Source: Streptomyces sp. NK08204 (GTDB lineage Bacteria; Actinomycetota; Actinomycetes; Streptomycetales; Streptomycetaceae). Taken from it: 64,000 bases of DNA. The notes beneath the pieces were generated by a model. It worked only from the letters and a program-made list of their open reading frames with translations. It did not search any database and was not told the DNA's origin. The stretch covers positions 62,001-126,000 of the forward strand of contig NZ_JAINVF010000021.1 of the NCBI RefSeq assembly GCF_020400585.1, read 5' to 3'. Positions 48,691 through 57,476 of the stretch are shown in pieces (positions within the stretch are counted from its first letter, which is position 1; every line of letters starts with the position of its first letter). Made by a program: the position numbers and the translations under genes.

Positions 48691-50955
48691 TCAGCCCGCT
48701 GCCGGTACCTGGGTGCGCAGCAGCGTCTGCAGGCGCGTCGTGCGGGGCTTGGCCGGGATCTGTGCCACCGCCCTGGACAGTGCCTGCTCCACGCCGTGCA
48801 CCACCGACAGATGGCGCTCGGCCCGGCCGAACGCCGTGTACACCCACGGCCTGCTGAGCGCCTGCGCGGCGTCGCCGGGCAGCACGACGACCGCCGCAGG
48901 CCACCGGCCGCCTACCGCCTGGTGCGCGGTCAGCGCCCAGCCGTGCCGCACGCACTGCTCCACCCGCTCCCGCGGTACGACGACCCGGGCGCCCGCGCAC
49001 GACAGGTGCAGCCCGTCGGCGTCGGCCTGTACGACCGTGCCCGGCACGGTACGGCCCGCGGCGGGGGAGTAGGCGATCCGGTCGCCGGGATCGAAGCCGC
49101 CGAACCGGCCGGGGCCCGGGTTGAGGCGCTCCTTGAGGGCGGTGTTGAGGACACGGGTGCCCGCGGCGCCCCCGTGGCCCGGGGTGATCACCACGGTCTG
49201 TCCGGCGGGGACGCCGATCGCCCGCGGCACCGAGTCGGCGACCAGCTGCACGGTCCGGTGCACGGCCTCGCCCGCGTCCCGCACCGGCACGATGACGATC
49301 TCCTTGCCGGGCGCCCCGACCTGGTTCAGCTCGCCGACGCCGATGCCGGAGACCAGCTCGCCGAGCGGGCCGGCGTCCGGAGTGCGGGAGGCGATCTGCG
49401 GGCACACGCGGGCCGCGAGCAGGTCGGCGAAGACCCGCCCGGGTCCGGCCGACCACAGCACCGCCGGGTCGCCGCTCAGTACCAGCCGTACGCCGTCGGG
49501 CAGCGACTCCACCAGCATCGCGGCGCATTCGACGTCGAGTTGGGGGGCGTCCAGGACGATCAGCAGGTCCAGGTCCAGGGCGCCGTCCGCGTCCCGGCCG
49601 GGCCCTTCCGCACCGGAGAGCAGACCGGCGACCGTGCCGACGGACGCGGACTCCCCGGCGCCACCCAGGAGTTCGGCGAAGCGGCGGCTCCCGTCCGGGG
49701 TGTGGCAGGCCGCCCAGGCGCGCAGCCCCGCGGCGCGGGCGGCACCGAGCAGCGCGGCCGGCTCGGCGCGGGCCGCCTCGCCACCGGTGTGCAGCACCAG
49801 GCCGGACCCGAGGACCGCGCGCGCCAGCTCGGCCGCGCCGCCCGTCGCCCCGGCGACCGCAGCCTGCCAGGGTGGGGCGGCTTCCTTGGGCAGCGAGTCG
49901 AGCAGGCGGGCCAGGCCGTCCGCGAGGCTCTCCTCGGCGAGCGCGTAGCGCTCCAGTCCGACGAGGACCCGCACAGGCCGCTCCGCCTCCTCGCCCTCCT
50001 CCCCGCCGGCCTCGGCGTCCCGTGCCGTGCGGTCCGGAGCGCCGGGCTCGTCCAGGGCGTCCTGGAAGACCAGGGCCTCGCCCTCCGCGAGTGTGCTCTG
50101 CACCGCCGCGTCCGGGTCGGGCACGGCGCGCCGGGCGAGCGCCTCGGTGAGCACGGGCAGTTCCAGGGCGGTGTGCCCGGCCAGGGCCGCCTGCTCCAGG
50201 AGCCAGCCGGACATGGCACGACCCCGCCGCTCGTCGTCAGGCCCGCACGCGGCGCCGAGCAGAGCCCGCGCGAACCCGTCGGCCTGCTCGGGCCGTACAC
50301 CGCCGACACGGAGCAGCTGCCAGGGATCCTCGCGCAGCACGGTGTCGGCGCCCTCGCCCAGGGCCGTGGCCACCTGGGGCGCAAGTGCGTCGGGTGCGCC
50401 GCCCGCGGCCAGCACGCGGCGGACGGCCTCGACGGTCTGCGGAGCCGGGACTCCGGGCGCCGTGACGGCGGGGGTCGGCTGCGGCCGGTTGACGGGCTCC
50501 GCAGCCGGGCGGCGCGGAGCCGCCACGGGCTCGGCGAAGACCGTGGCCACCGGCTTCTCGCCACTCTCCACCGCACGGACCGCCGCGAGCAGGTCGGCCG
50601 CCTTGCCGCTCAGCTTGGCGCCGCTCTCGATCGGGGCCTTCTTCTCGGCCTTGCGGCGCTCGATGCGCTCCCGCTCGATCCGCTGGGCGGCCAGCTCGGC
50701 CTCCGCTTCGGACGCTGCGGGCCCGTCGCCGGAACCTTCGGCCGAGACCCCCGTCCCGTCCTGCTCGCCCCCACCGTCACCGGCCCCCTCGCCGGTGCCC
50801 ACGGCGTCACCGGATCCATCGTCCTCGCCGGTGCCCTCGGCGTCGTCCGCCGTGTCCCGCTCCGGGGTGTCCGGGCGCTCCGGGGCCTCCGGGATGTCCG
50901 GGGTCCCCGGCCCGGTTTCCTCCGTCGTCTCCGGGGTCTCCGGCTCCGTGCTCAC
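48691..50955 (-). CDS. RecD2-like helicase-fold protein with degenerate ATPase motifs
   Basis: A 754-residue protein. Residues 1-90 are disordered and acidic. Then come a basic coiled segment (AAQRIERERIERRKAEKK), a helix-hairpin-helix-like part (VEAVRRVLAAGGAPDALAPQVATALGEGADTVLREDPWQLL) and a RecD-like core ending in a UvrD-C2 domain (HGWALTAHQAVGGRWPAAVVVLP). Where RecD2 has GGPGTGKT it reads LVLHTGGEAARAEP (about 386), and the Walker B DE box is IVLDAPQLD (about 466). It is unlikely to be an active ATPase. It overlaps the aldo-keto reductase stop by four bases. Confidence 0.78.
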   Translation of the reverse strand: MSTEPETPETTEETGPGTPDIPEAPERPDTPERDTADDAEGTGEDDGSGDAVGTGEGAGDGGGEQDGTGVSAEGSGDGPAASEAEAELAAQRIERERIERRKAEKKAPIESGAKLSGKAADLLAAVRAVESGEKPVATVFAEPVAAPRRPAAEPVNRPQPTPAVTAPGVPAPQTVEAVRRVLAAGGAPDALAPQVATALGEGADTVLREDPWQLLRVGGVRPEQADGFARALLGAACGPDDERRGRAMSGWLLEQAALAGHTALELPVLTEALARRAVPDPDAAVQSTLAEGEALVFQDALDEPGAPDRTARDAEAGGEEGEEAERPVRVLVGLERYALAEESLADGLARLLDSLPKEAAPPWQAAVAGATGGAAELARAVLGSGLVLHTGGEAARAEPAALLGAARAAGLRAWAACHTPDGSRRFAELLGGAGESASVGTVAGLLSGAEGPGRDADGALDLDLLIVLDAPQLDVECAAMLVESLPDGVRLVLSGDPAVLWSAGPGRVFADLLAARVCPQIASRTPDAGPLGELVSGIGVGELNQVGAPGKEIVIVPVRDAGEAVHRTVQLVADSVPRAIGVPAGQTVVITPGHGGAAGTRVLNTALKERLNPGPGRFGGFDPGDRIAYSPAAGRTVPGTVVQADADGLHLSCAGARVVVPRERVEQCVRHGWALTAHQAVGGRWPAAVVVLPGDAAQALSRPWVYTAFGRAERHLSVVHGVEQALSRAVAQIPAKPRTTRLQTLLRTQVPAAG

Positions 50956-51935
50956 AGCGTGCTCCAGTCGTGATCGGGATAGCGGTGCACGGGCGCCGAC
51001 ACGTCGTCGAGAGCCCGGCAGATCTCGTCAGGAAGACTAAGCGCCTCCACTGACAATGCCGCCGTGAGCTGCTGCGCGTTGCGTGCGCCGACGATCGGCG
51101 CGGTCACACCGGGCCGGTCCCGGACCCAGGCGAGGGCCACCTGGAGCGGGGTGACCGCGAGTCCGTCCGCGGCGGTCGTCACCGCGTCCACGATGCGGGC
51201 GGCGGTGTCGTCCAGGTACGGCGCGACGAAGGGTGCCAGGTGCTCGGAGGCGCCGCGCGAGTCCGGGGGAGTGCTGTGCCGGTACTTGCCGGTGAGCACC
51301 CCCCGGCCGAGGGGCGAGGAGGGCAGCAGCCCCACGCCCAGGTCGAGTGCGGCGGGCAGCACCTCGCGTTCGGCGCCGCGCTGGAGCAGCGAGTACTCCA
51401 GCTGCGTCCCGGCGAGCCGGGTGCGCGTGCCCGGCGCGGCCAGCTGCCAGGTGGCCGCCTTGGCGAGCTGCCAGCCGCAGAAGTTGGAGACGCCCACATA
51501 GCGGGCCCGGCCACTGCTCACCGCGGTGTCCAGGGCCTGGAGGGTCTCCTCCAGAGGGGTGAAGGGGTCGTAGGCGTGGATGTGCCACAGGTCGACGTGG
51601 TCCGTGCCCAGGCGGGCCAACGACGCGTCGAGGGCGGCGAGCAGATGACCCCGGGAACCGTCGAAGCGGCGGTCGGGATCGGGGACGCTGCCCGCCTTGG
51701 TGGAGATGACCAGGTCCCGGCGCGGTACGAGGCCGTCCATGAGGTGTCCGAGCAGATACTCCGCCTCCCCGTCGCCGTACACGTCCGCGGTGTCGACGAG
51801 GGTGCCGCCGGCCTCCCAGAACGCCTTCAGCATGTCCGCGGCGTCGTGCTCGTCGGTGTCCCGGCCCCAGGTGAGAGTGCCGAGCCCGATCCGGGACACG
51901 CGCAGGCCGGTACGGCCGAGATGCCTCTGCTCCAT
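50952..51935 (-). CDS. Aldo/keto reductase
   Basis: A 327-residue TIM-barrel NADPH oxidoreductase. Tetrad residues are in LVDTADVYGDGEAE (Asp, Tyr), VISTKAG (Lys) and HVDLWHIHAYD (His). The NADPH-binding APIVGARNAQQL is near the C-terminus. It belongs to the YajO/Tas-like group; the substrate is unknown. It is translationally coupled to the RecD2-like gene. Confidence 0.94.
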   Translation of the reverse strand: MEQRHLGRTGLRVSRIGLGTLTWGRDTDEHDAADMLKAFWEAGGTLVDTADVYGDGEAEYLLGHLMDGLVPRRDLVISTKAGSVPDPDRRFDGSRGHLLAALDASLARLGTDHVDLWHIHAYDPFTPLEETLQALDTAVSSGRARYVGVSNFCGWQLAKAATWQLAAPGTRTRLAGTQLEYSLLQRGAEREVLPAALDLGVGLLPSSPLGRGVLTGKYRHSTPPDSRGASEHLAPFVAPYLDDTAARIVDAVTTAADGLAVTPLQVALAWVRDRPGVTAPIVGARNAQQLTAALSVEALSLPDEICRALDDVSAPVHRYPDHDWSTL

Positions 51936-52022
51936 GTCCGCGAGATTACTGGCCAGAACTGCTGCCGTGGGTTGCCTGTGGATAACTCGGTCGCCCGCGC
52001 TAAGGTCTGCGTCACAGGGACG

Positions 52023-52036
52023 TTACTCACGGGTAA
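52023..52036. promoter_or_regulatory. Palindrome upstream of the LLM oxidoreductase
   Basis: TTACTCACGGGTAA, symmetric apart from transitions, 13 bases before the gene start. TTAC-N6-GTAA sites are typical of TetR operators of acyl-CoA genes; no local TetR is adjacent. Confidence 0.5.
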
Positions 52037-52048
52037 GGGGATTCGGTC

Positions 52049-53104
52049 ATGCAGCTCGGGATCAACCTCGGCTACTGGGGCGCCGGGATGGACGCGGACA
52101 ATCTGGCCGTGGCACAGGAAGCCGACCGGCTGGGCTACTCCGTGTGCTGGGCCGCCGAGGCGTACGGCTCCGACGCGGCCACCGTGCTCAGCTGGGTCGC
52201 CGCGCAGACCGAGCGGATCGACGTCGGTTCGGCCATCTTCCAGATCCCGGCCCGGCAGCCCGCGATGACCGCGATGACCGCGGCGACCCTGGACTCGCTG
52301 TCCAAGGGCCGCTTCCGGCTCGGCCTCGGCGTCTCCGGCCCCCAGGTCTCCGAGGGGTGGTACGGCGTCAAGTTCGACAAGCCGCTGGCGCGCACGCGCG
52401 AGTACGTGGAGATCGTGCGCAAGGCGATGGCGCGGGAGCGGCTGTCGTACGAGGGCGAGCACTGGACGCTGCCGCTGCCCGGCGGCCCGGGGAAGCCGAT
52501 CAAGCTGACCGTGCACCCGCAGCGCGAGCACATCCCGCTGTACATCGCCGCGATCGGACCGAAGAACCTGGAACAGACCGGTGAGATCGCCGACGGCGCG
52601 CTGCTGATCTTCCCCTCCGCGGAGCACCTGGAGGAGACCACGATGACGTACCTGCGCGCGGGCCGGGAGAAGGCGGGCAGGACCCTCGACGGGTTCGACG
52701 TCTGCCCGACCCTGCCGCTCGCCGTCGGCGACGACAAGGACGTGGCCGGACTCGCGGACATCTTCCGTCCTTACACCGCGCTGTACGTCGGCGGCATGGG
52801 CAGCGCCAAGCAGAACTTCTACAACCAGCTCGCCAGGCGCATGGGGTACGAGAAGGAGGCCGCCGAAATCCAGGACAAGTACCTCTCCGGCGACAAGGCC
52901 GGTGCCGCCGCGGCCATTCCGCAGGACCTCATCGACAGGACCACGCTGCTCGGCTCCGTCGCGCGCATCGCCGACCGGATGAAGGCCTACGCCGCCGCCG
53001 GTGTCACCACCCTCAGCCTCGCGCCAGCCGGCTTCACGCTGGAGGAGCGGCTCGCCTCTCTCAGGGCGGGCGTCGAGGCCCTGGAGCGCGCCGGACTGGC
53101 GTAG
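52049..53104 (+). CDS. LLM-class F420-dependent oxidoreductase
   Basis: A 351-residue luciferase-like TIM-barrel enzyme expected to use F420. MQLGINLGYWGAGMDADNL, GSAIFQIPARQPAMTAMTAATLDSLSKGRFRLGLGVSGPQVSEGWYG and PLYIAAIGPKNLEQTGEIADG are the diagnostic segments. This is the MSMEG_2256/MSMEG_0879-like group. The substrate is unknown. ATG 52049 closely follows the palindrome, so a repressor there could also block transcription. Confidence 0.93.
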   Translation: MQLGINLGYWGAGMDADNLAVAQEADRLGYSVCWAAEAYGSDAATVLSWVAAQTERIDVGSAIFQIPARQPAMTAMTAATLDSLSKGRFRLGLGVSGPQVSEGWYGVKFDKPLARTREYVEIVRKAMARERLSYEGEHWTLPLPGGPGKPIKLTVHPQREHIPLYIAAIGPKNLEQTGEIADGALLIFPSAEHLEETTMTYLRAGREKAGRTLDGFDVCPTLPLAVGDDKDVAGLADIFRPYTALYVGGMGSAKQNFYNQLARRMGYEKEAAEIQDKYLSGDKAGAAAAIPQDLIDRTTLLGSVARIADRMKAYAAAGVTTLSLAPAGFTLEERLASLRAGVEALERAGLA

Positions 53105-53137
53105 CGGGCAGTTCACGGTAGCGGGGGAGTTCCCAGC

Positions 53138-53176
53138 GGCCGTGGTGGGGGCTCGGGGGTCTTCCCCGCCACGGCC
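53138..53176 (+). terminator. Hairpin after the LLM gene
   Basis: 13-base stem GGCCGTGGTGGGG/CCCCGCCACGGCC around a 13-base loop, 34 bases after the stop. Confidence 0.65.
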
Positions 53177-53341
53177 GTCACGGGTAACAACGCGTCGGCC
53201 GCCCGGCGGTTACGCCCCCGGAACTCCCTCTTTCGGCCCAGCCGGCGCGCACAGCTGTTGCGGCACCTCTCTGGCCGCATTTGACTCGTTCTTCGCGGAA
53301 TCCTGCGTAGACCTGCGCAATCGTGCAGAGAGGCGGCTTGC

Positions 53342-54130
53342 ATGCTTTCGGCCAAGAGTCTGTTCCAGGAGATCCTCGACAACGACGATTCCTTCCGCCT
53401 CTTCTGCTCCATCGCGGCCGGCGGGGAGGCACAGGGCGGCTGGGAGAACGGGCGGATCGCCGCTCTCGTCCCGCAGAGCGAGCGCGCGCTCGCCCCCAAG
53501 ATCAGCCGGCACGGCGCCGACGAGGACAAGCACGGGCGCATCTTCAACGCCCTGATGAAGAAGCGCGGCCTGCGGCCGGTCGCCGTTCCGCCCGAGACCG
53601 ACTACACGATGCTCCTGGAGCGGCGCGGCATCGGCCTCGCCCACGACAGACTGCGACGGGACGAGCCGCTCACCGTGCAGGACCTCATCGTCTACCTCTC
53701 GCACAGCCGGGTCACCGAGCAGCGCGCCGCCGACCAGATGGTGGTGCTGCGCAAGCACTTCGCCGACCACCCCGAGGTCGGCAGAGCGGTCCGCGTGATC
53801 TGCGGCGACGAGGACAATCACCTCGCCTACACCCACGAGGAGCTGCTGCGCTTCGCCGCCGCCGGACACGGCCGGCTCATCCAGCGCACCCTGCGTGCCT
53901 GTGCGCTCGCCGAAGCCCGCGTCTACCGCGACGTCAGCCTCGCCGTCACGGCCCACATGGGCCGCATTCTCGGCTGGCCGAAGGTCAAGTCCGCGCTCCT
54001 GGCGGCCGGCATTCACGCCGTGTACGCCTACGAACGCCTCCTGGGCTGGCGCCGCATGGTGACCCTCAGCATGCCCGAGCGGCGCGATCCGCTCGGCGGC
54101 CCCGTCACCCCCGCCCCCGAGTTCGCGTAG
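53342..54130 (+). CDS. Ferritin-like-fold protein
   Basis: A 262-residue four-helix-bundle protein with candidate di-iron residues in CSIAAGGEAQGGW, ISRHGADEDKHGRIFNAL, SRVTEQRAADQM and ICGDEDNHLAYTHEE. The ExxH and DExxH spacing is that of ferritin-like oxygenases. Streptomyces relatives are annotated only as ferritin-like proteins. ATG 53342; monocistronic, convergent with corA. Confidence 0.82.
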   Translation: MLSAKSLFQEILDNDDSFRLFCSIAAGGEAQGGWENGRIAALVPQSERALAPKISRHGADEDKHGRIFNALMKKRGLRPVAVPPETDYTMLLERRGIGLAHDRLRRDEPLTVQDLIVYLSHSRVTEQRAADQMVVLRKHFADHPEVGRAVRVICGDEDNHLAYTHEELLRFAAAGHGRLIQRTLRACALAEARVYRDVSLAVTAHMGRILGWPKVKSALLAAGIHAVYAYERLLGWRRMVTLSMPERRDPLGGPVTPAPEFA

Positions 54131-54146
54131 GCCGCCGCACCGCGGC

Positions 54147-55151
54147 TCACAGCCAGCCGCGCCGCTTGAACAGGTGGTACAGCAGCACCTCCAGGGCGGC
54201 CATCAGCAGGATCACCGCCGGGTACGCCCACAGGAAGTGCAGCTCGGGCATGTGGTCGAAGTTCATGCCGTAGATCCCCGCGATCATCGTGGGGATCGCC
54301 GCCATCGCCGCCCAGGCGGAGATCTTCCGCATGTCGTCGTTCTGCCGCACGCTCATCTGCGCCAGATGCGCCGCCAGGATGTCCGACACCAGCCGGTCCA
54401 GGGCCTCCACGGACTCGTTCACACGCGCCAGGTGGTCGAGCACGTCACGGAAGAAGGGACGCGCCTTGTCCTCCACGAAGGGCAGCCCGGTGCCGAACTG
54501 GCCGGTGCCCGCCAGCCGGGTCAGCGGCAGCGCCAGCGGCCCGGTGGCCCGCCGGAACTCCAGGACCTGCCGCTTGAAGGTGTAGATCCGCGACGCGGTG
54601 TTCCGCGAGCCCCCGCCGTCCGGCTCGAACACCGCGGCCTCCAGCTCCTCCAGGTCGGTCTGCAGCTCCGTCGCCACCTCCAGGTAGTGGTCGACGATGG
54701 CGTCGGAGATCGCGTACAGCACGGCGGTGGGGCCCTTGCCCAGCATCTCCGGCTCGTCCTCCAGCCGGTGCCGTACGGCCGCCAGCGGCGAGCTCTCGCC
54801 GTGCCGGACCGTCACCACGAAGCAGTCCCCGAGGAAGACCATGACCTCGCCGGCCCTGACGGTGTCGTTCTGCGGCTCGTAGACCACCGGTTTCAGGACC
54901 ATGAACATCGAGTCGTCGTACACCTCGAGTTTGGGCCGCTGGTGCGCCTTGAGCGCGTCCTCGACCGCCAGCGGATGCAGCCCGAACTCCTCGGTGACCA
55001 GGTCGAACTCCCGCTCCGACGGCTCGTGGAGGCCGATCCACACGAACCCGCCCACCGCCCGCGCCTCGGCCAGCGCGTCGGACAGGTCGTCCGGGCCCTC
55101 GGTGCGGTGCCCATGCCGGTAGACGGCGCAGTCGACGATCACGGTGCGCAT
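54147..55151 (-). CDS. corA: CorA-type Mg2+/Co2+ channel
   Basis: A 334-residue pentameric divalent-cation channel. A large N-terminal cytosolic domain, a long stalk helix, then two C-terminal membrane helices with the YGMNF selectivity motif and a basic tail (LFKRRGWL). ATG 55151 (MRTVIVDCAVY) is preferred to one 27 bases upstream. It is divergent from the phosphatase gene across about 50 bases. Confidence 0.95.
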   Translation of the reverse strand: MRTVIVDCAVYRHGHRTEGPDDLSDALAEARAVGGFVWIGLHEPSEREFDLVTEEFGLHPLAVEDALKAHQRPKLEVYDDSMFMVLKPVVYEPQNDTVRAGEVMVFLGDCFVVTVRHGESSPLAAVRHRLEDEPEMLGKGPTAVLYAISDAIVDHYLEVATELQTDLEELEAAVFEPDGGGSRNTASRIYTFKRQVLEFRRATGPLALPLTRLAGTGQFGTGLPFVEDKARPFFRDVLDHLARVNESVEALDRLVSDILAAHLAQMSVRQNDDMRKISAWAAMAAIPTMIAGIYGMNFDHMPELHFLWAYPAVILLMAALEVLLYHLFKRRGWL

Positions 55152-55204
55152 TCTCCCGTCCACCGGCCGCCCCCGCACCTCGGAGTACGCCTACCCTGGG
55201 CGGC

Positions 55205-55894
55205 ATGCCCACGCTGATCCTCGTAAGGCACGGACGATCCACCGCCAACACCTCCGGCGTGCTCGCAGGGTGGACGCCCGGCGTCGCCCTCGACGAGCGC
55301 GGTGCCGCACAGGCCGCCGCACTGCCCGGCCGCCTCGCAGGCCTGCCGATCTGCGAGGTCGTCGCCAGCCCGCTCCAGCGCTGCCAGGAGACCGTCCGGC
55401 CGCTGCTCGACGCCCGCCCCGGACTGCGCGCCCACACCGACGAGCGGATCGGCGAGTGCGACTACGGCGACTGGTCCGGCCGCAAGCTCGCCGAGCTGGC
55501 GGACGAACCCCTGATGGAGGTCGTGCAGGCGCACCCCTCGGCCGCCGCCTTCCCGGGGGGCGAGTCCATGCGGGCCATGCAGACCCGCGCCGCCGAAGCG
55601 GTACGGGAGTGGAACGCGCGCGTGGAGCGCGATCACGGTGCCGACGCGGTCTACTTGATGTGTTCGCACGGCGACATCATCAAGTCCCTCGTCGCGGATG
55701 CCCTCGGACTCCATCTCGACCTCTTCCAGCGGATCTCCGTGGAACCGTGTTCCATCACCGCGATCCGCTACACCCGCCTCCGTCCGTTCCTCGTCCGCCT
55801 CGGGGACACCGGTGATTTCGCCTCCCTCGCACCGCGCGAGGAAGAGGCCCCGGGGAGCGACGCTCCGGTCGGGGGCGGTGCGGGCGCACCGTGA
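55205..55894 (+). CDS. Histidine-phosphatase-superfamily protein (MSMEG_4193 type)
   Basis: A 229-residue phosphoglycerate-mutase-like enzyme. The phospho-acceptor His9 is in LVRHGRST, second His in MCSHGD, with ERIGECDYGDWSG between. It is the probable phosphomutase/phosphatase that in actinobacteria precedes DUF3090, the SCO1664-family protein and MshC. The substrate is unknown. It likely heads that operon; 110 bases separate it from DUF3090. Confidence 0.92.
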   Translation: MPTLILVRHGRSTANTSGVLAGWTPGVALDERGAAQAAALPGRLAGLPICEVVASPLQRCQETVRPLLDARPGLRAHTDERIGECDYGDWSGRKLAELADEPLMEVVQAHPSAAAFPGGESMRAMQTRAAEAVREWNARVERDHGADAVYLMCSHGDIIKSLVADALGLHLDLFQRISVEPCSITAIRYTRLRPFLVRLGDTGDFASLAPREEEAPGSDAPVGGGAGAP

Positions 55895-56004
55895 TCGTCG
55901 CCCGCAGTAGGGTGAAGCGATCCGCGCAGTCGCGTTCCCCACGTGGCCCGGACTGCTGAGACTCCCGCAACTGTCGCAACTCTCGAATCCAATGGAGACA
56001 GGAC

Positions 56005-56595
56005 GTGTCCCGTCAGGTGTTCCTCTACGATCCGCCGGACCGCTTCGTGGCCGGCACGGTCGGACTGCCCGGGCGCCGTACGTTCTTCCTCCAGGCCGCC
56101 GCAGGCTCCCGGGTGACCAGCGTGGTCCTGGAGAAGACCCAGGTCGCCGCGCTCGCCGAGCGCATGGACGAGCTGCTCGACGAGGTCGTACGGCGCAGCG
56201 GCGGCAACGCCGCCGTGCCCGCCGTGGCACCCGCGGAGATCGCCGACACCGCCCCGCTGGACACCCCCATCGAGGAGGAGTTCCGCGTCGGCACGATGGC
56301 CCTGGCCTGGGACGGCGAGGATCAGCGCATGATCGTCGAGGCGCAGGCTCTGGTGGAGCTGGACGCCGAGACCGAGGAGGACCTCGCCGAGGCCGAGGAG
56401 CGACTGCTCCAGGACGAGGAGAACGGGCCTCCGATGCTGCGGGTCCGGCTGACCGGCGCGCAGGCCAGAGCCTTCGCCAAGCGCGCCCTCGACGTCGTCA
56501 ACGCCGGAAGGCCGCCGTGCCCCCTGTGCAGCCTCCCGCTCGACCCGGAAGGACACGTATGTCCGCGCCAGAACGGATACCGTCGCGGAGCGTGA
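56005..56595 (+). CDS. DUF3090 family protein
   Basis: A 196-residue actinobacteria-specific protein. VFLYDPPDRFVAGTVGLPGRRTFFLQA opens the family. The C-terminus has a zinc-ribbon-like CPLC ... GHVCP. Its function is unknown. Its end overlaps the SCO1664-family gene by 37 bases, a strong sign of joint action. Confidence 0.94.
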   Translation: MSRQVFLYDPPDRFVAGTVGLPGRRTFFLQAAAGSRVTSVVLEKTQVAALAERMDELLDEVVRRSGGNAAVPAVAPAEIADTAPLDTPIEEEFRVGTMALAWDGEDQRMIVEAQALVELDAETEEDLAEAEERLLQDEENGPPMLRVRLTGAQARAFAKRALDVVNAGRPPCPLCSLPLDPEGHVCPRQNGYRRGA

Positions 56596-57383
56596 CGGCC
56601 GACGCCGCCGAACTGCTGGCGTGCGGTGAGCTGACCGTGCGCGGCCGGATCCGAGAGGCATCCAACGCGGCGCTGTTCTGCTCGGTCACCCTCGACGGCC
56701 GGGAAGCGGCCTGTGTGTACAAGCCCGTGGCCGGTGAGCGTCCGCTGTGGGATTTTCCCGACGGCACCCTCGCGGGCCGGGAGGTGGCTGCCTACGAGGT
56801 GTCCGAGGCCACCGGCTGGGGGCTCGTGCCGCCGACCGTGCTGCGCGACGGGCCGTACGGCGAGGGCATGTGCCAGCTGTGGATCGACGTGAGCGCCGAG
56901 GCCGAGCTGCTCGCCCTGGTCGACGCCGAGGAGCCGGAGCCGGGCTGGCGGGCGATCGGTCTCGCCGAGGTCGGCGAGGGCCGCACCGCGCTGCTCGTGC
57001 ACGCCGACGACGAACGGCTGCGCCGGCTCGCCGTCCTCGACGCGGTGATCAACAACGCCGACCGCAAGGGCGGCCACCTGCTGCCCACCGCCGACGGACG
57101 GCTCTACGGCATCGACCACGGGGTCACCTTCAACGTCGACAACAAGCTCCGCACCCTGCTGTGGGGATGGGCCGGGGAACCGCTGACGCCTGAGGCCGTC
57201 GACGTGCTCCAGAGGCTGAGCGAGAGCCTTGCCGAGGGCGGCGCGCTGGCCGCGCGGCTGACCGCACTGATCACGCCGATCGAGATCGACGCCACGCGCG
57301 CGCGTGCCGACGCGCTGCTCGCCTCGGGACTGCACCCGGAGCCGAGCGGGCAGTGGCCGGCGATCCCGTGGCCGCCGGTTTGA
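56559..57383 (+). CDS. SCO1664 family protein (PI3/4-kinase-like fold)
   Basis: A 274-residue protein. ACVYKPVAGERPLWDFPDGTLAGREVAAYEVS supplies a nucleotide-binding Lys; VLDAVINNADRKGGHLL and YGIDHGVTFNVDNKLRTLLW are the catalytic-loop and DxG-like metal motifs, as in HipA/PI3K-like kinases. The family takes its name from the S. coelicolor gene. Substrate unknown. ATG 56559 is preceded by GGAAGGAC within the DUF3090 gene. Confidence 0.93.
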   Translation: MSAPERIPSRSVTADAAELLACGELTVRGRIREASNAALFCSVTLDGREAACVYKPVAGERPLWDFPDGTLAGREVAAYEVSEATGWGLVPPTVLRDGPYGEGMCQLWIDVSAEAELLALVDAEEPEPGWRAIGLAEVGEGRTALLVHADDERLRRLAVLDAVINNADRKGGHLLPTADGRLYGIDHGVTFNVDNKLRTLLWGWAGEPLTPEAVDVLQRLSESLAEGGALAARLTALITPIEIDATRARADALLASGLHPEPSGQWPAIPWPPV

Positions 57384-57476
57384 TCATGTCGGCCGCGTAC
57401 GCGCAAGAGCACCTCACCGGCCAACCGACCCGGTCCGGTTCGTATCCGCAACTGCGGTCCGGTTAGGCTCATGTAC

